Positions 1 through 7,000 of a stretch of 9,649 nucleotides of DNA are shown piece after piece. A program made the translations under genes and the position numbers. Positions within the stretch are counted from its first letter, which is position 1, and every line of letters starts with the position of its first letter. Source of the stretch: Robiginitomaculum sp. (GTDB lineage: Bacteria > Pseudomonadota > Alphaproteobacteria > Caulobacterales > Maricaulaceae); NCBI GenBank assembly GCA_021647375.1, contig JAKIUV010000094.1, positions 1 through 9,649 of the forward strand, given 5' to 3'. The notes under the pieces were generated by a model, which searched no databases, had not been told where the DNA came from, and worked only from the letters and a program-made list of their open reading frames with translations.

Positions 1-87
1 CAAGACGATTTCAAGACAGTTTAACAAGTATTTCTTTGGGGACACATCACAAGTTAGTGCAAATTTACACCACTACATGTAGAAATC

Positions 88-96
88 TGTGGATAG
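88..96 (-). promoter_or_regulatory. Putative DnaA box upstream of gcrA
   Basis: The plus strand reads TGTGGATAG, so the minus strand reads CTATCCACA, which matches the strong DnaA box TTATCCACA at 8 of 9 positions. It lies about 130 bp before the gcrA start. In Caulobacter crescentus DnaA is known to activate gcrA transcription, so the site is in a meaningful place. A single 8/9 match can occur by chance and no second box was found, so the role is inferred. Confidence 0.4.
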
Positions 97-110
97 ATGA
101 ATACTCTATC
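92..110. repeat. Inverted repeat GATAGA-N7-TCTATC
   Basis: The arms GATAGA (92-97) and TCTATC (105-110) are perfectly complementary around a 7-base spacer. The left arm overlaps the DnaA-box-like sequence at 88-96. It could be a dimeric-protein operator or a weak hairpin. No poly-T tract follows, so it does not look like a terminator. Confidence 0.4.
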
Positions 111-161
111 TTGTATCTGCCGCGCAAATAGCTACGATATGTTGAGGATTTGTTAATGTTT

Positions 162-185
162 TGCCGGACTTTCACAAAGGCGGCA
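162..185. repeat. Imperfect hairpin in gcrA upstream region
   Basis: TGCCG (162-166) pairs with CGGCA (181-185), and CTTT (169-172) pairs with AAAG (176-179) around a CAC loop, leaving a GA/G internal bulge. Neither strand has a poly-T run after it, so an intrinsic terminator is unlikely. If gcrA transcription starts upstream of it, the structure would lie in the 5' leader about 40 bases before the start codon. Confidence 0.35.
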
Positions 186-225
186 CAACATATGGTATTT
201 AATTAAGTATTTTGAGGGGAATATT

Positions 226-726
226 ATGGCTTGGACTGATGACCGGGTAGAAATTTTATCGAAATTATGGGCAGAAGGTCTTTCGGCCAGCCAAATCGCA
301 CTCAAACTTGGCGGCGTCACCCGCAATGCAGTGATTGGCAAGGTCCATAGGCTTGGCCTGTCTGGCCGGGTTAAGCCAAAACGTAAAACCCAACCAGCTA
401 AACCGCGTACAGCGACCACAGCGCGCAGACGCGCGCCGGTTAAACGCCGCGCCGCGCCGCGCGTAGCACCGACACCGCCGCCTGTGCCTCTGGAAGCCAA
501 GCCACTACCCAACGGCAAGTTCGCGACTATATTGACTATCACAGAAACCTTGTGCAAATGGCCCCTCGGCGATCCAACAAGTCCGGATTTCCGGTTTTGC
601 GGGCGCGGAACCGCTAAAGGTGAACCTTATTGTAAATCTCATGCGCAACTGGCTTATCAGCCATCGCGGCGGCGTGTGGCTACAAATCGCGCAATCACCC
701 GTACAAATAGGGCGGCATTGCGCTAG
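226..726 (+). CDS. gcrA: GcrA family cell-cycle regulator
   Basis: GcrA is an alphaproteobacterial transcription factor. It binds sigma70-RNA polymerase and stimulates promoters carrying CcrM-methylated GANTC sites, controlling division and replication genes in Caulobacter. The 166-residue length is close to that of the Caulobacter protein. Residues 1-48 form the helix-turn-helix domain, with the signature W-T-D-(D/E)-R-V at the N-terminus and then GLSASQIA, GGVTRNAVIGKVHRLGLSGR. Residues 49-97 are a low-complexity basic and proline-rich linker. Residues 98-147 are the sigma-interacting domain, recognisable from CKWP-GDP, F-FCGR, PYC--H and YQP, with C110, C125, C136 and H139 resembling a metal-binding set. 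The start at 226 is supported by GAGGGG at 214-219 and by the family-typical N-terminus. The gene appears monocistronic: it is followed by 118 bp carrying a new promoter. Identification is confident; that it works exactly as in Caulobacter is inferred. Confidence 0.96.
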   Translation: MAWTDDRVEILSKLWAEGLSASQIALKLGGVTRNAVIGKVHRLGLSGRVKPKRKTQPAKPRTATTARRRAPVKRRAAPRVAPTPPPVPLEAKPLPNGKFATILTITETLCKWPLGDPTSPDFRFCGRGTAKGEPYCKSHAQLAYQPSRRRVATNRAITRTNRAALR

Positions 727-748
727 GTTTACAGGTTCCGGCGCAATA

Positions 749-776
749 TTGACCAAATACTGGTCACATTTATTAT
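749..776 (+). promoter_or_regulatory. Sigma70-like promoter for the RND efflux operon
   Basis: The -35 element TTGACC (749-754, 5/6 to TTGACA) and the -10 element TATTAT (771-776, 5/6 to TATAAT) are separated by 16 bp. Transcription would begin near 783, giving a leader of about 60 nt before the outer-membrane factor start at 845. It is the best promoter match in the gap. It is predicted by eye only. Confidence 0.6.
750..766. promoter_or_regulatory. Perfect inverted repeat over -35/spacer, likely operator
   Basis: TGACCA (750-755) and TGGTCA (761-766) are exact reverse complements around AATAC. The dyad covers most of the -35 hexamer and runs into the spacer, where a bound dimer would block RNA polymerase. 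RND pumps are commonly repressed by TetR-family proteins, such as TipR on acrAB-nodT in Caulobacter. No regulator gene is present here, so the binding protein is unknown. Confidence 0.5.
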
Positions 777-795
777 CGTTATTCAATAATAATTG

Positions 796-809
796 TTGAC
801 AGTCGTCAG
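796..809. promoter_or_regulatory. Second dyad in operon leader
   Basis: TGAC (797-800) and GTCA (805-808) are inverted around AGTC, downstream of the predicted start of transcription. The half-site TGAC/GTCA is also the core of the upstream dyad, though with a different spacing (4 versus 9 bases between the shared cores). It may be a second, weaker operator. The contained TTGACA (796-801) is a perfect -35 hexamer without a usable -10 element. Confidence 0.3.
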
Positions 810-830
810 CCCTTCAGTATGTATAACCAA

Positions 831-836
831 AAGGAG
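831..836 (+). promoter_or_regulatory. Ribosome-binding site deciding the start of the outer-membrane factor
   Basis: AAGGAG at 831-836 lies 8 bases before the ATG at 845 but only 2 bases before the in-frame ATG at 839. The normal spacing favours 845 as the true start, shortening the protein by two residues. Confidence 0.75.
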
Positions 837-844
837 AAATGGTT

Positions 845-2371
845 ATGCGATCCCAGTCTGCAAGTAAGTCTGCAATATTGTTATTGAGTGTAAGTCTGTT
901 CGGCCTCTCGGGCTGTTCCCACTTGGATATGGGCGGGTTGAAGTCCGGTAAAACCGAAATTGTTGCGGATATACCGCAACCTCCCCAGAAAACAGAGACG
1001 AACGCCGCAACCAGCAAACCTACATGGACGGAACCAGCACCAGAACGCATGCCCTCTACCGACTGGATAGCCGGGTTTAACGATACGACCTTAAACGCCC
1101 TGATCAATGAAGCCATGGGTGCCAATACCAATATCCGTCTTGCTTCTGCGCGGCTCGCGGCTGCCGAGGCAAGAGCAAAATCTTCCCGGTCAGGGCTTTA
1201 TCCGACCGTTGGTGCGAACGGTTCTGCCGGGCGTACATTTATTGCCGATAGCCCCGGAATTGACAGTTCGCCAAGTGGCGCCGACCGCTCCAGCTTCTCA
1301 CTCGGCAATTCCGTCAGTTGGGAATTGGATATGTGGGGTCGTGTACGCGACACCGCAAATGCGGGCGATATAGAAGCCGAAGCCAGCAATGCGGACTATG
1401 CGGGCACGCGCCTGTCCATTGCCGGAGCCACCACTCAAACCTGGTTCAATCTCATTGAAGCAAAGTTGCAATTGGATTTGGCTATACGCAATGTGCAAAC
1501 TCAGGAACGGGCCTTGCGCTTGACCAAACGCCGGTTTGACGGCGGTGTGTCCGGCTCTAGTGATTACCGTTTGGCGCGCTCTGCTCTGGCCAATGCCCAG
1601 GCAACCTTGGCATTTCGCAAGCAAAACAAATTGGCGATTTCGCGCCAATTAGAAACCCTGCTCAGGCGTTACCCCGAGGCCGAACTGCAAGCCAGTGCCG
1701 ACTTGCCAATGCTACCCCCTTTACTTGGCGCAGGCTCGCCCAATGAAATTTTTCTGAGACGCCCTGATTTGCTCGCAGCAGAACGGCGTATGCAGGCGCA
1801 AGGCCTGCGGGTTGATATTGCCAAGAAGAACTTGTTGCCGCGTTTGACCTTAAGCGGTGGATCATCGCTGAGCGGCGGTTCCCTAACCCGGCTGTTCTCG
1901 CTTGAGAGTTTAATATCCTCGATCAGTGGCGGCTTGAGCGCACCGATATTTCAAGGCGGCGCCTTGCGCGCAGAAGTCGCCCGCAATGATGCGGTGCTCG
2001 TCCAATTGGCGGAAAGCTATGCCGATACGGCGCTCACCGCTTACCGCGAAGTTGAAAATGCGCTCGACGCCGAAGAGCACTTACAAGAACGCGAACGGGC
2101 TTTACAAGTTTCCCTAGAAGAAGCTCGCAAAGCCGAAGAGCGGTTGGAACAACGCTTCTCCGAGGGTCTGGCCAGTATATTGCAATTACTGGATTCCCAA
2201 TCACGGCGCATCAACACCGAAGGGCAGTATATTTCAGCCCGCAAGGAGCGTTTAGCCAATAGGGTTAGGCTACATTTAGCACTTGGCGGCGGCGTATACG
2301 GGGCTGAGCAGGCGAGAGAGAAATTGCCAAAACCGGCACTAAAAATGCCGACGCTAGCAAGTTTAAAATAA
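845..2371 (+). CDS. RND efflux outer-membrane factor lipoprotein (NodT/TolC family)
   Basis: This is the outer-membrane channel of a tripartite efflux system. Trimers form a beta-barrel plus a periplasmic alpha-helical tunnel docking on the membrane-fusion protein. From the ATG at 845 the protein has 508 residues, near the usual 450-500. A lipoprotein signal peptide with lipobox LSGC puts the acylated cysteine at position 24, as is usual for NodT/OprM-type members. Two outer-membrane efflux repeats follow, with long amphipathic helices rich in Ala, Glu and Arg. The W-E-L-D-M-W-G-R-V-R motif and R305-R-P-D-L followed by AAER are family signatures. An in-frame ATG at 839 is too close to the AAGGAG site to be preferred. 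It is the first gene of the unit, 142 bp ahead of the membrane-fusion gene. The family is sure; the substrate cannot be told from sequence. Confidence 0.95.
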   Translation: MRSQSASKSAILLLSVSLFGLSGCSHLDMGGLKSGKTEIVADIPQPPQKTETNAATSKPTWTEPAPERMPSTDWIAGFNDTTLNALINEAMGANTNIRLASARLAAAEARAKSSRSGLYPTVGANGSAGRTFIADSPGIDSSPSGADRSSFSLGNSVSWELDMWGRVRDTANAGDIEAEASNADYAGTRLSIAGATTQTWFNLIEAKLQLDLAIRNVQTQERALRLTKRRFDGGVSGSSDYRLARSALANAQATLAFRKQNKLAISRQLETLLRRYPEAELQASADLPMLPPLLGAGSPNEIFLRRPDLLAAERRMQAQGLRVDIAKKNLLPRLTLSGGSSLSGGSLTRLFSLESLISSISGGLSAPIFQGGALRAEVARNDAVLVQLAESYADTALTAYREVENALDAEEHLQERERALQVSLEEARKAEERLEQRFSEGLASILQLLDSQSRRINTEGQYISARKERLANRVRLHLALGGGVYGAEQAREKLPKPALKMPTLASLK

Positions 2372-2513
2372 ACCCGCTAGGCTTGCCAAATAGGTTATAG
2401 GTAGACTTGCCGAATCAGGGGCGCTCGCGCTAGTTTAAGCGCATTATTGCCGCAATAGCGGCCAAAATCATTCGGGTGCCTTCTTTATAGGGGCCAAATA
2501 AAAGGACGTTATA
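2372..2513. other. Intergenic spacer with direct repeat and small hairpins
   Basis: The spacer between the outer-membrane factor and the membrane-fusion gene contains a 14-base direct repeat, TAGGCTTGCCAAAT (2378-2391) and TAGACTTGCCGAAT (2402-2415), 12/14 identical and 24 bp apart. It also has two 5-bp hairpins: GCGCT/AGCGC (2427-2431 with 2438-2442) and GCCGC/GCGGC (2449-2453 with 2458-2462). No poly-T follows either hairpin, so they are not obvious terminators. I found no convincing promoter. The structures may affect mRNA stability or processing between the cistrons. A ribosome-binding site, AAGGACG, lies at 2502-2508. Confidence 0.5.
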
Positions 2514-4040
2514 ATGGGTAGCGAAACTATTGGTGTAGACGAACGACAATATGGCGGCGGGCAATATAAAGACCCTAGTCGGCGAAAAATGGCCATTGTT
2601 CTCAGTATTGTGGTTCCCATTTTAATCCTCGTTTTGTTTGTTTTCATGGGCAATGTGCTGAAAGCCGCCAGTAAACAACCGGAAGTCAAGAAACGCGCGC
2701 GCCCGGTCTTGGCCGTGATGGCGACCACGGCTGTTTCCGATACTGTTCAGCTCAAAGTCAATGTGCAAGGCCAAAGCCGTCCGCGCATCGAGATAGACCT
2801 CGTGCCGGAAGTGGCTGGTAAAATCGTCTCGGTTTCCCCTAAATTTATTTCGGGCGGCATCTTCAAAAAAGGTGATGTTCTCTACCGCATCGACCCTTCC
2901 GATTACAATGTCGCCGTCGTGCGCGCCCAATCAACCGTCGCGCGCGCACAGCAGATTTTAATGCGCGAAGAAAGCGAAGGTGCTATCGCCAAGCTTGACT
3001 GGGATGATTTGGGCAATGGCAAACAGGCTACCGACCTGACATTACGCAAACCGCAATTGTTAGAAGCGCAGGCGGGTTTGCAATCAGCAGAAGCCGATTT
3101 GGAGAACGCACAAATACGCTTGCGGCGCACCGCTGTCACCGCACCATTTAATGGCCAGGTGCGCGAAAAATTTGCCGATATTGGCCAATATGTAAATCCG
3201 GGGGCAAGGCTCGGGCGGATATTCTCCACAGATATTGCCGAAGTAAGATTAGCCCTCAGCGATGCCGATATTGCCCGCATCAATCTACCTTTGGCATTTA
3301 TAGCCAAAAACCGCGCCAGTGCGCCTGATGTAAAATTATCGGCTACCATAGGCGGGCAATTGCGCCAGTGGGACGGCAAGATCATGCGTACCGATGCGGC
3401 TTATGATCCGCAAACCCGCTCTATGTTCGCGATTGCCGAAGTGGTGGATCCTTACGGGAAAGGCGCGGCGGACGGCACGTTCCCGCTGGCACCCGGCCTG
3501 TTTGTTGACGCTTCTATTGCCGGAAAAACCATCGAGAACGTCATCATCATCCCGCGCGATGCCCTGCGTCCGGAAGATAAAGTCTATACGGTCAATGAAG
3601 AAGGAATCGCCAAAAGCCACGATGTCATTGTTGTCGACACCAATCCCGAGCGCGCCGTGCTTTTGAGCGGTTTGGAGCCAGGCGAACTGGTCATCGTGTC
3701 GCCACTAGAAAAGTCGCAAATCAATTTGACCTTCCGTGTACTCGACAGCAAAGACCCGACAATAATTTTAATCGACCCCAAAACGGACGAAGAAGACGAA
3801 GCAGACGATAAAGATGAGGATATTGTAGCGGCGGCTAAAAAGAAATTAGCAGAGAGCAAGAAAAACCATGCCAAAGCCCAAAAAGAATATGCCATGGCCA
3901 AGAAGAAAGCCGCTCAAGATAAAAAGAACGAGAAAAACAGAAAGAAGAACAAGAAAGACGACACCGGCAAAAAAACTGCCGACAATAAAGGTGAGCAACC
4001 CCAAAATAAAAACCAAGAAAAAAACATGGGAGCTGACTGA
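2514..4040 (+). CDS. RND efflux membrane-fusion (periplasmic adaptor) protein with long charged C-terminal tail
   Basis: The adaptor links the inner-membrane permease to the outer-membrane channel. Residues 1-25 are a polar cytoplasmic N-terminus. A single transmembrane helix (about 26-50) anchors it, and there is no lipobox. Two lipoyl half-domains (about 95-130, with EVAGKIVSVSP and GDVLYRIDPSDY, and about 205-240, with APFNGQVREKFADIGQYVNPG) flank a helical hairpin (about 131-204). Beta-barrel and membrane-proximal domains follow to about 420, including PGLFVDASIAGKT and the IIPRDALR strand. This core is normal for AcrA/HlyD-like adaptors, but the protein is 508 residues because of an unusual tail (421-508). 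The tail has an acidic block (D425-D436) and then a region with about 22 lysines. Translation starts at 2514 behind AAGGACG and ends at TGA 4038-4040, overlapping the permease ATG by one base. The family is sure; the tail's function is unknown. Confidence 0.94.
   Translation: MGSETIGVDERQYGGGQYKDPSRRKMAIVLSIVVPILILVLFVFMGNVLKAASKQPEVKKRARPVLAVMATTAVSDTVQLKVNVQGQSRPRIEIDLVPEVAGKIVSVSPKFISGGIFKKGDVLYRIDPSDYNVAVVRAQSTVARAQQILMREESEGAIAKLDWDDLGNGKQATDLTLRKPQLLEAQAGLQSAEADLENAQIRLRRTAVTAPFNGQVREKFADIGQYVNPGARLGRIFSTDIAEVRLALSDADIARINLPLAFIAKNRASAPDVKLSATIGGQLRQWDGKIMRTDAAYDPQTRSMFAIAEVVDPYGKGAADGTFPLAPGLFVDASIAGKTIENVIIIPRDALRPEDKVYTVNEEGIAKSHDVIVVDTNPERAVLLSGLEPGELVIVSPLEKSQINLTFRVLDSKDPTIILIDPKTDEEDEADDKDEDIVAAAKKKLAESKKNHAKAQKEYAMAKKKAAQDKKNEKNRKKNKKDDTGKKTADNKGEQPQNKNQEKNMGAD
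3774..4037 (+). other. Acidic/lysine-rich low-complexity tail of the adaptor
   Basis: This coding segment gives residues 421-508 of the membrane-fusion protein. Acidic residues dominate 425-436 (DEEDEADDKDED). After that come repeated KK and KKK groups in an Ala/Gln/Asn/Glu background to the end. The middle part looks helical and possibly coiled-coil, and the end looks disordered. The DNA is strongly A-rich. The frame stays open and ends exactly in the permease overlap, so it looks like genuine coding sequence rather than a frameshift. Confidence 0.7.
4028..4032 (+). promoter_or_regulatory. Ribosome-binding site of the permease inside the adaptor gene
   Basis: GGGAG lies 7 bases before the ATG at 4040. 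Together with the TGATG stop/start overlap it implies translational coupling of adaptor and permease, which helps keep their amounts matched. Confidence 0.65.
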
Positions 4041-7000
4041 TGCGCGGATTGATTGCATGGTGGGCCAAGAACCCAGTTGCCGCCAATCTACTTATGTTGG
4101 CGATTATTTTTGTCGGGCTATTTGGTTTTTTTAATTTAGAGCGAGAAATATTTCCCGGGATTAAAGTCAACGAAATTCAGGTTCAATCGACATGGCAAGG
4201 CGCCTCTCCCCGCGATATGCAAGAGCAAATTATCACCCGTATCGAAGAAGCTGTCTACGACCTTGACGGTATTGATAATATTCAGGCCATTGCCTTTGAA
4301 GGCGGCGGACGCGTTACGATCAAGACCAAAGTCAATGCAGATTTTGATCGATTGCTCGACGAGATTAAAACCCGCGTAGACGGCATTATCAATCTGCCCC
4401 CCGATGCGTTCAGGCCGACGGTCAGACGCACTCCGGTCGAAATAGATTATATGTATATGGCCTTGCACGGCGATATGAACAGGCTCGATTTACAATTAAT
4501 CGCAGATGATGTTCGTAGAGAAATGGCCGAACTGTTCGGCGGAGAACTCACCCAGGACATCACGCGCCTTGACCGCGAAATTACTATTGAAATTTCCGAA
4601 GATAAGCTCCGCCAATTTGGCCTGACTTTTCAACAAGTTGCCACAGCGATTTCTGGTGCGTCGGTAAATTTATCTGCAGGCGAAGTCCGCACCAGTGCAG
4701 GCAGGTTACAACTTCGCACCCGCGCGCTGGCGGACAGTGCGCCGGAGTTTGAAAAAATTATCATTAGACAATCTGCCGATGGTGGCCGGGTCATGTTGAA
4801 AGACATCGCTACTGTTCTGGACGGTTTTCAAGACATCGACTTTACCGCAGATTTTAAGGGTCAGGAAGCTGTGTTTTTCCGTGTTATTTCGCCTGACAAG
4901 CCCGATGTATCCAAAACTGGAAAAGCGTTTCGCAAATATATCAAAGAGAAAAACGAAACACTTCCGCCTGAGCTAACCCTTTCTATGTGGGGCGATTTCT
5001 CGGTTGGCTTCGACAGCCGCATGTCGCTCATCGGATCCAATGCACTCATGGGCATGATTTTAGTGTTGTTAATATTGACTATATTCTTGCGCCCCGCAGT
5101 CGCCATTTGGGTGACGGTCGGTATCACTGTCTCGTTCCTCGGTGCATTTGCTATCGCGCCATTTATAGGCATATCGCTTAACATGATTTCCACATTTGCG
5201 TTCTTACTGGTGATCGGGATTGTGGTCGACGATGCCATTGTGGTGGGGGAAAGTGTGCATTTTCATGTGGAACACGGGATCAGTGGCACGCGTGGCAGTA
5301 TCGCAGGGGCAAATATGGTCTCCAAGCCTGTAATCTTCGCGGTAATCACGACTATTATGGTGTTTCTGCCCTGGATGTTCTTATCTGGCTCGACGTCCGA
5401 CTTCACCTCGCAGATTTCTTTAGTGGTAATGGCAGCACTTGTCTTCTCGCTTATTGAGGCCTTCTTTATATTACCCTCCCACCTTAGACATTTAAAACCA
5501 TTGCCGCCGCGTAGTGAGATGGGGCCGTTCGCACGCTTCCAAACTATGATGGCAGATAGCTTAGTAAATTTTGCCCGTCGATTTTTTCGCCCTTTCATCG
5601 CTGCTGTTATAAAATTTCGCTACGCGACTTTGGCCATTTTTTTCGGGCTGTTTTATCTATCTATAAGCGCTATTCAAGCCAACTTAGCCAAAGTAGAGAT
5701 GTTCCCCGATTTCGGCGGGGATATGTTAATGGCACAAATAACTTTCCCGGAGGGTACATCATTTGATCGCCTCACTCAGGTGCAAAAGCAGCTAGAAGAC
5801 GCCGTTGTTACTTTAAACAAAAATGTCGAAAAAGATTTCGGTGTGGAATATGATCTTATCCCTGCACCCGGCAGTTTTGCCAATGGGCGCAACATCCAAT
5901 CATTCCTGGGGCTAGCCCCAGCCGAGCAGCGCGGTGAAATTTCCTCTACCGACATTGCCGAGAAGTTGGAAGAGTATCTTGGCCCTGTGCCCGATGCTTT
6001 TAGGATCACCATTAGCGCCACAGGTGGACGCGGCGGCGGCGGCCAATCCGTAAGCTATGCCATTGCCTCTGATAATGAAGCCGATTTATCCCGGGCTATG
6101 AAAGAGTTCAAAGCCCACCTCAGCACTTACGGCAATGTCTCTCGCACATGGGATAGCCTGGAAAGTTCATCACAAGAAATGCAGTTCAGCCTTAAGCCGG
6201 GCGCGGAGAGTCTCGGTATTACTTTGGCATCACTTACCCGTCAGGTGCGCGAAGCCTTTTTCGGGCGTGAAGTCCAACGCCTGCCTAGAAATGGTGATGA
6301 TGTCCGCGTAGTCTTGCGCTACCCAAAAGCCGCGAGAGATTCCATAGATTCGTTACAGCAATTACGCATTCGTACAGCCAGTGGCACCGAAGTACCTCTC
6401 TATTCCGTCGCCGATATTACATTCGCGCCCGGTATTAGCCGAATAAACCGCCGTGACCGCAAACAGGTGATTTCAGTGGGCGCAGTTATTCGCGGCGGGC
6501 CGCAAGCCAAGCAGGTTGTCCAAAAAGATATTACCGATGTTTTCTTGCCGAAATGGGAATTGTCCAATCCAAATGCTGAACGGTTATTGGTCGGGGCAGA
6601 TGATGAACAATCCACTCTACTTTCAGAGCTTAGACGCTCCGGCATATTTATTCTATTTGCTATGTATTTTCTACTCGCGGTCGGGTTTAGATCCTATAGC
6701 CAACCCCTGCTCATCCTTATCGCCATTCCGTTCGCCTTTGTCGGCATGGTCTTTGGCGCTATTGTGACCGGGACGCCCCTCGGTATAATGTCGGGCTTTG
6801 GCTTCTTCGCTGCTGCCGGGGTGGCGGTGAACGACAATCTGGTCTTGCTCGATTATGTTAACCGCCTCACTGCCAAAGGCGTCGGGGCTTACCAAGCTAT
6901 GATCGATGCTTGCGTGGCCCGGTTCCGGCCAATTCTGTTAACCTCGGTCACCACATTTGTTGGCGTCATGCCGATGTTCGCCGAAAACTCAGCCCAAGCA

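Larger units (their letters stand above)
1..225. other. Non-coding region upstream of gcrA
   Basis: I see no credible gene on either strand here. The stretch is AT-rich and carries a near-consensus DnaA box (88-96), a 6-bp inverted repeat around it (92-110) and an imperfect hairpin (162-185), each listed separately. I could not find a convincing -35/-10 pair for gcrA. A GAGGGG ribosome-binding site lies at 214-219, six bases before the gcrA ATG. There is no GANTC (CcrM methylation) site in the stretch. Confidence 0.7.
727..844 (+). promoter_or_regulatory. Intergenic control region of efflux operon
   Basis: This gap holds a promoter (749-776) and three dyads: TGACCA-N5-TGGTCA (750-766), TTATT-C-AATAA (779-789) and TGAC-N4-GTCA (797-808). 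A ribosome-binding site follows at 831-836. The first dyad could also serve as a weak gcrA terminator, since it is a 6-bp stem followed by an AT-rich but not U-rich run. I think the operator reading is better because the dyad coincides with the -35 element and spacer. Confidence 0.6.

Noticed and set aside
22..40. CtrA-type box (TTAA-N7-TTAA) upstream of gcrA
   Set aside because: TTAAC occurs near position 22, but the second half-site at the correct spacing is absent. Other TTAA copies at 154 and 200 also lack a partner at 7 bases.
153..557. Minus-strand open frame opposite gcrA
   Set aside because: It overlaps the well-supported gcrA coding frame, its product is Arg/Leu/Gly-rich without any recognisable domain, and it has no ribosome-binding site. 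It is an antisense shadow.
796..823. TTGACA (796-801) as the main -35 element of the efflux operon
   Set aside because: Candidate -10 elements are either poor (TATGTA, 16-bp spacing) or too far away (TATAAC, 20-bp spacing). Transcription would start at or inside the ribosome-binding site. The TTGACC/TATTAT pair upstream is better.
2412..2416. GAATC (GANTC, CcrM site) in the spacer before the adaptor gene as a GcrA/CcrM target
   Set aside because: A single five-base degenerate site is expected by chance in this length, and no promoter accompanies it.
2449..2462. GCCGC-AATA-GCGGC hairpin as a terminator after the outer-membrane factor
   Set aside because: No poly-T tract follows, and the genes on both sides belong to one tripartite system. 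It is kept only as a possible RNA element.
3774..4040. Frameshift as the source of the adaptor's odd tail
   Set aside because: The acidic block and lysine-rich block are in one uninterrupted frame whose stop overlaps the permease start by one base with a ribosome-binding site in place. The alternative plus frame continues into the permease region out of frame without family similarity.
3846..4170. Minus-strand frames encoding very hydrophobic, membrane-like proteins
   Set aside because: They are the reverse complement of the lysine-rich (AAA/AAG) adaptor tail, which necessarily reads as Phe/Leu-rich. There is no independent gene evidence.
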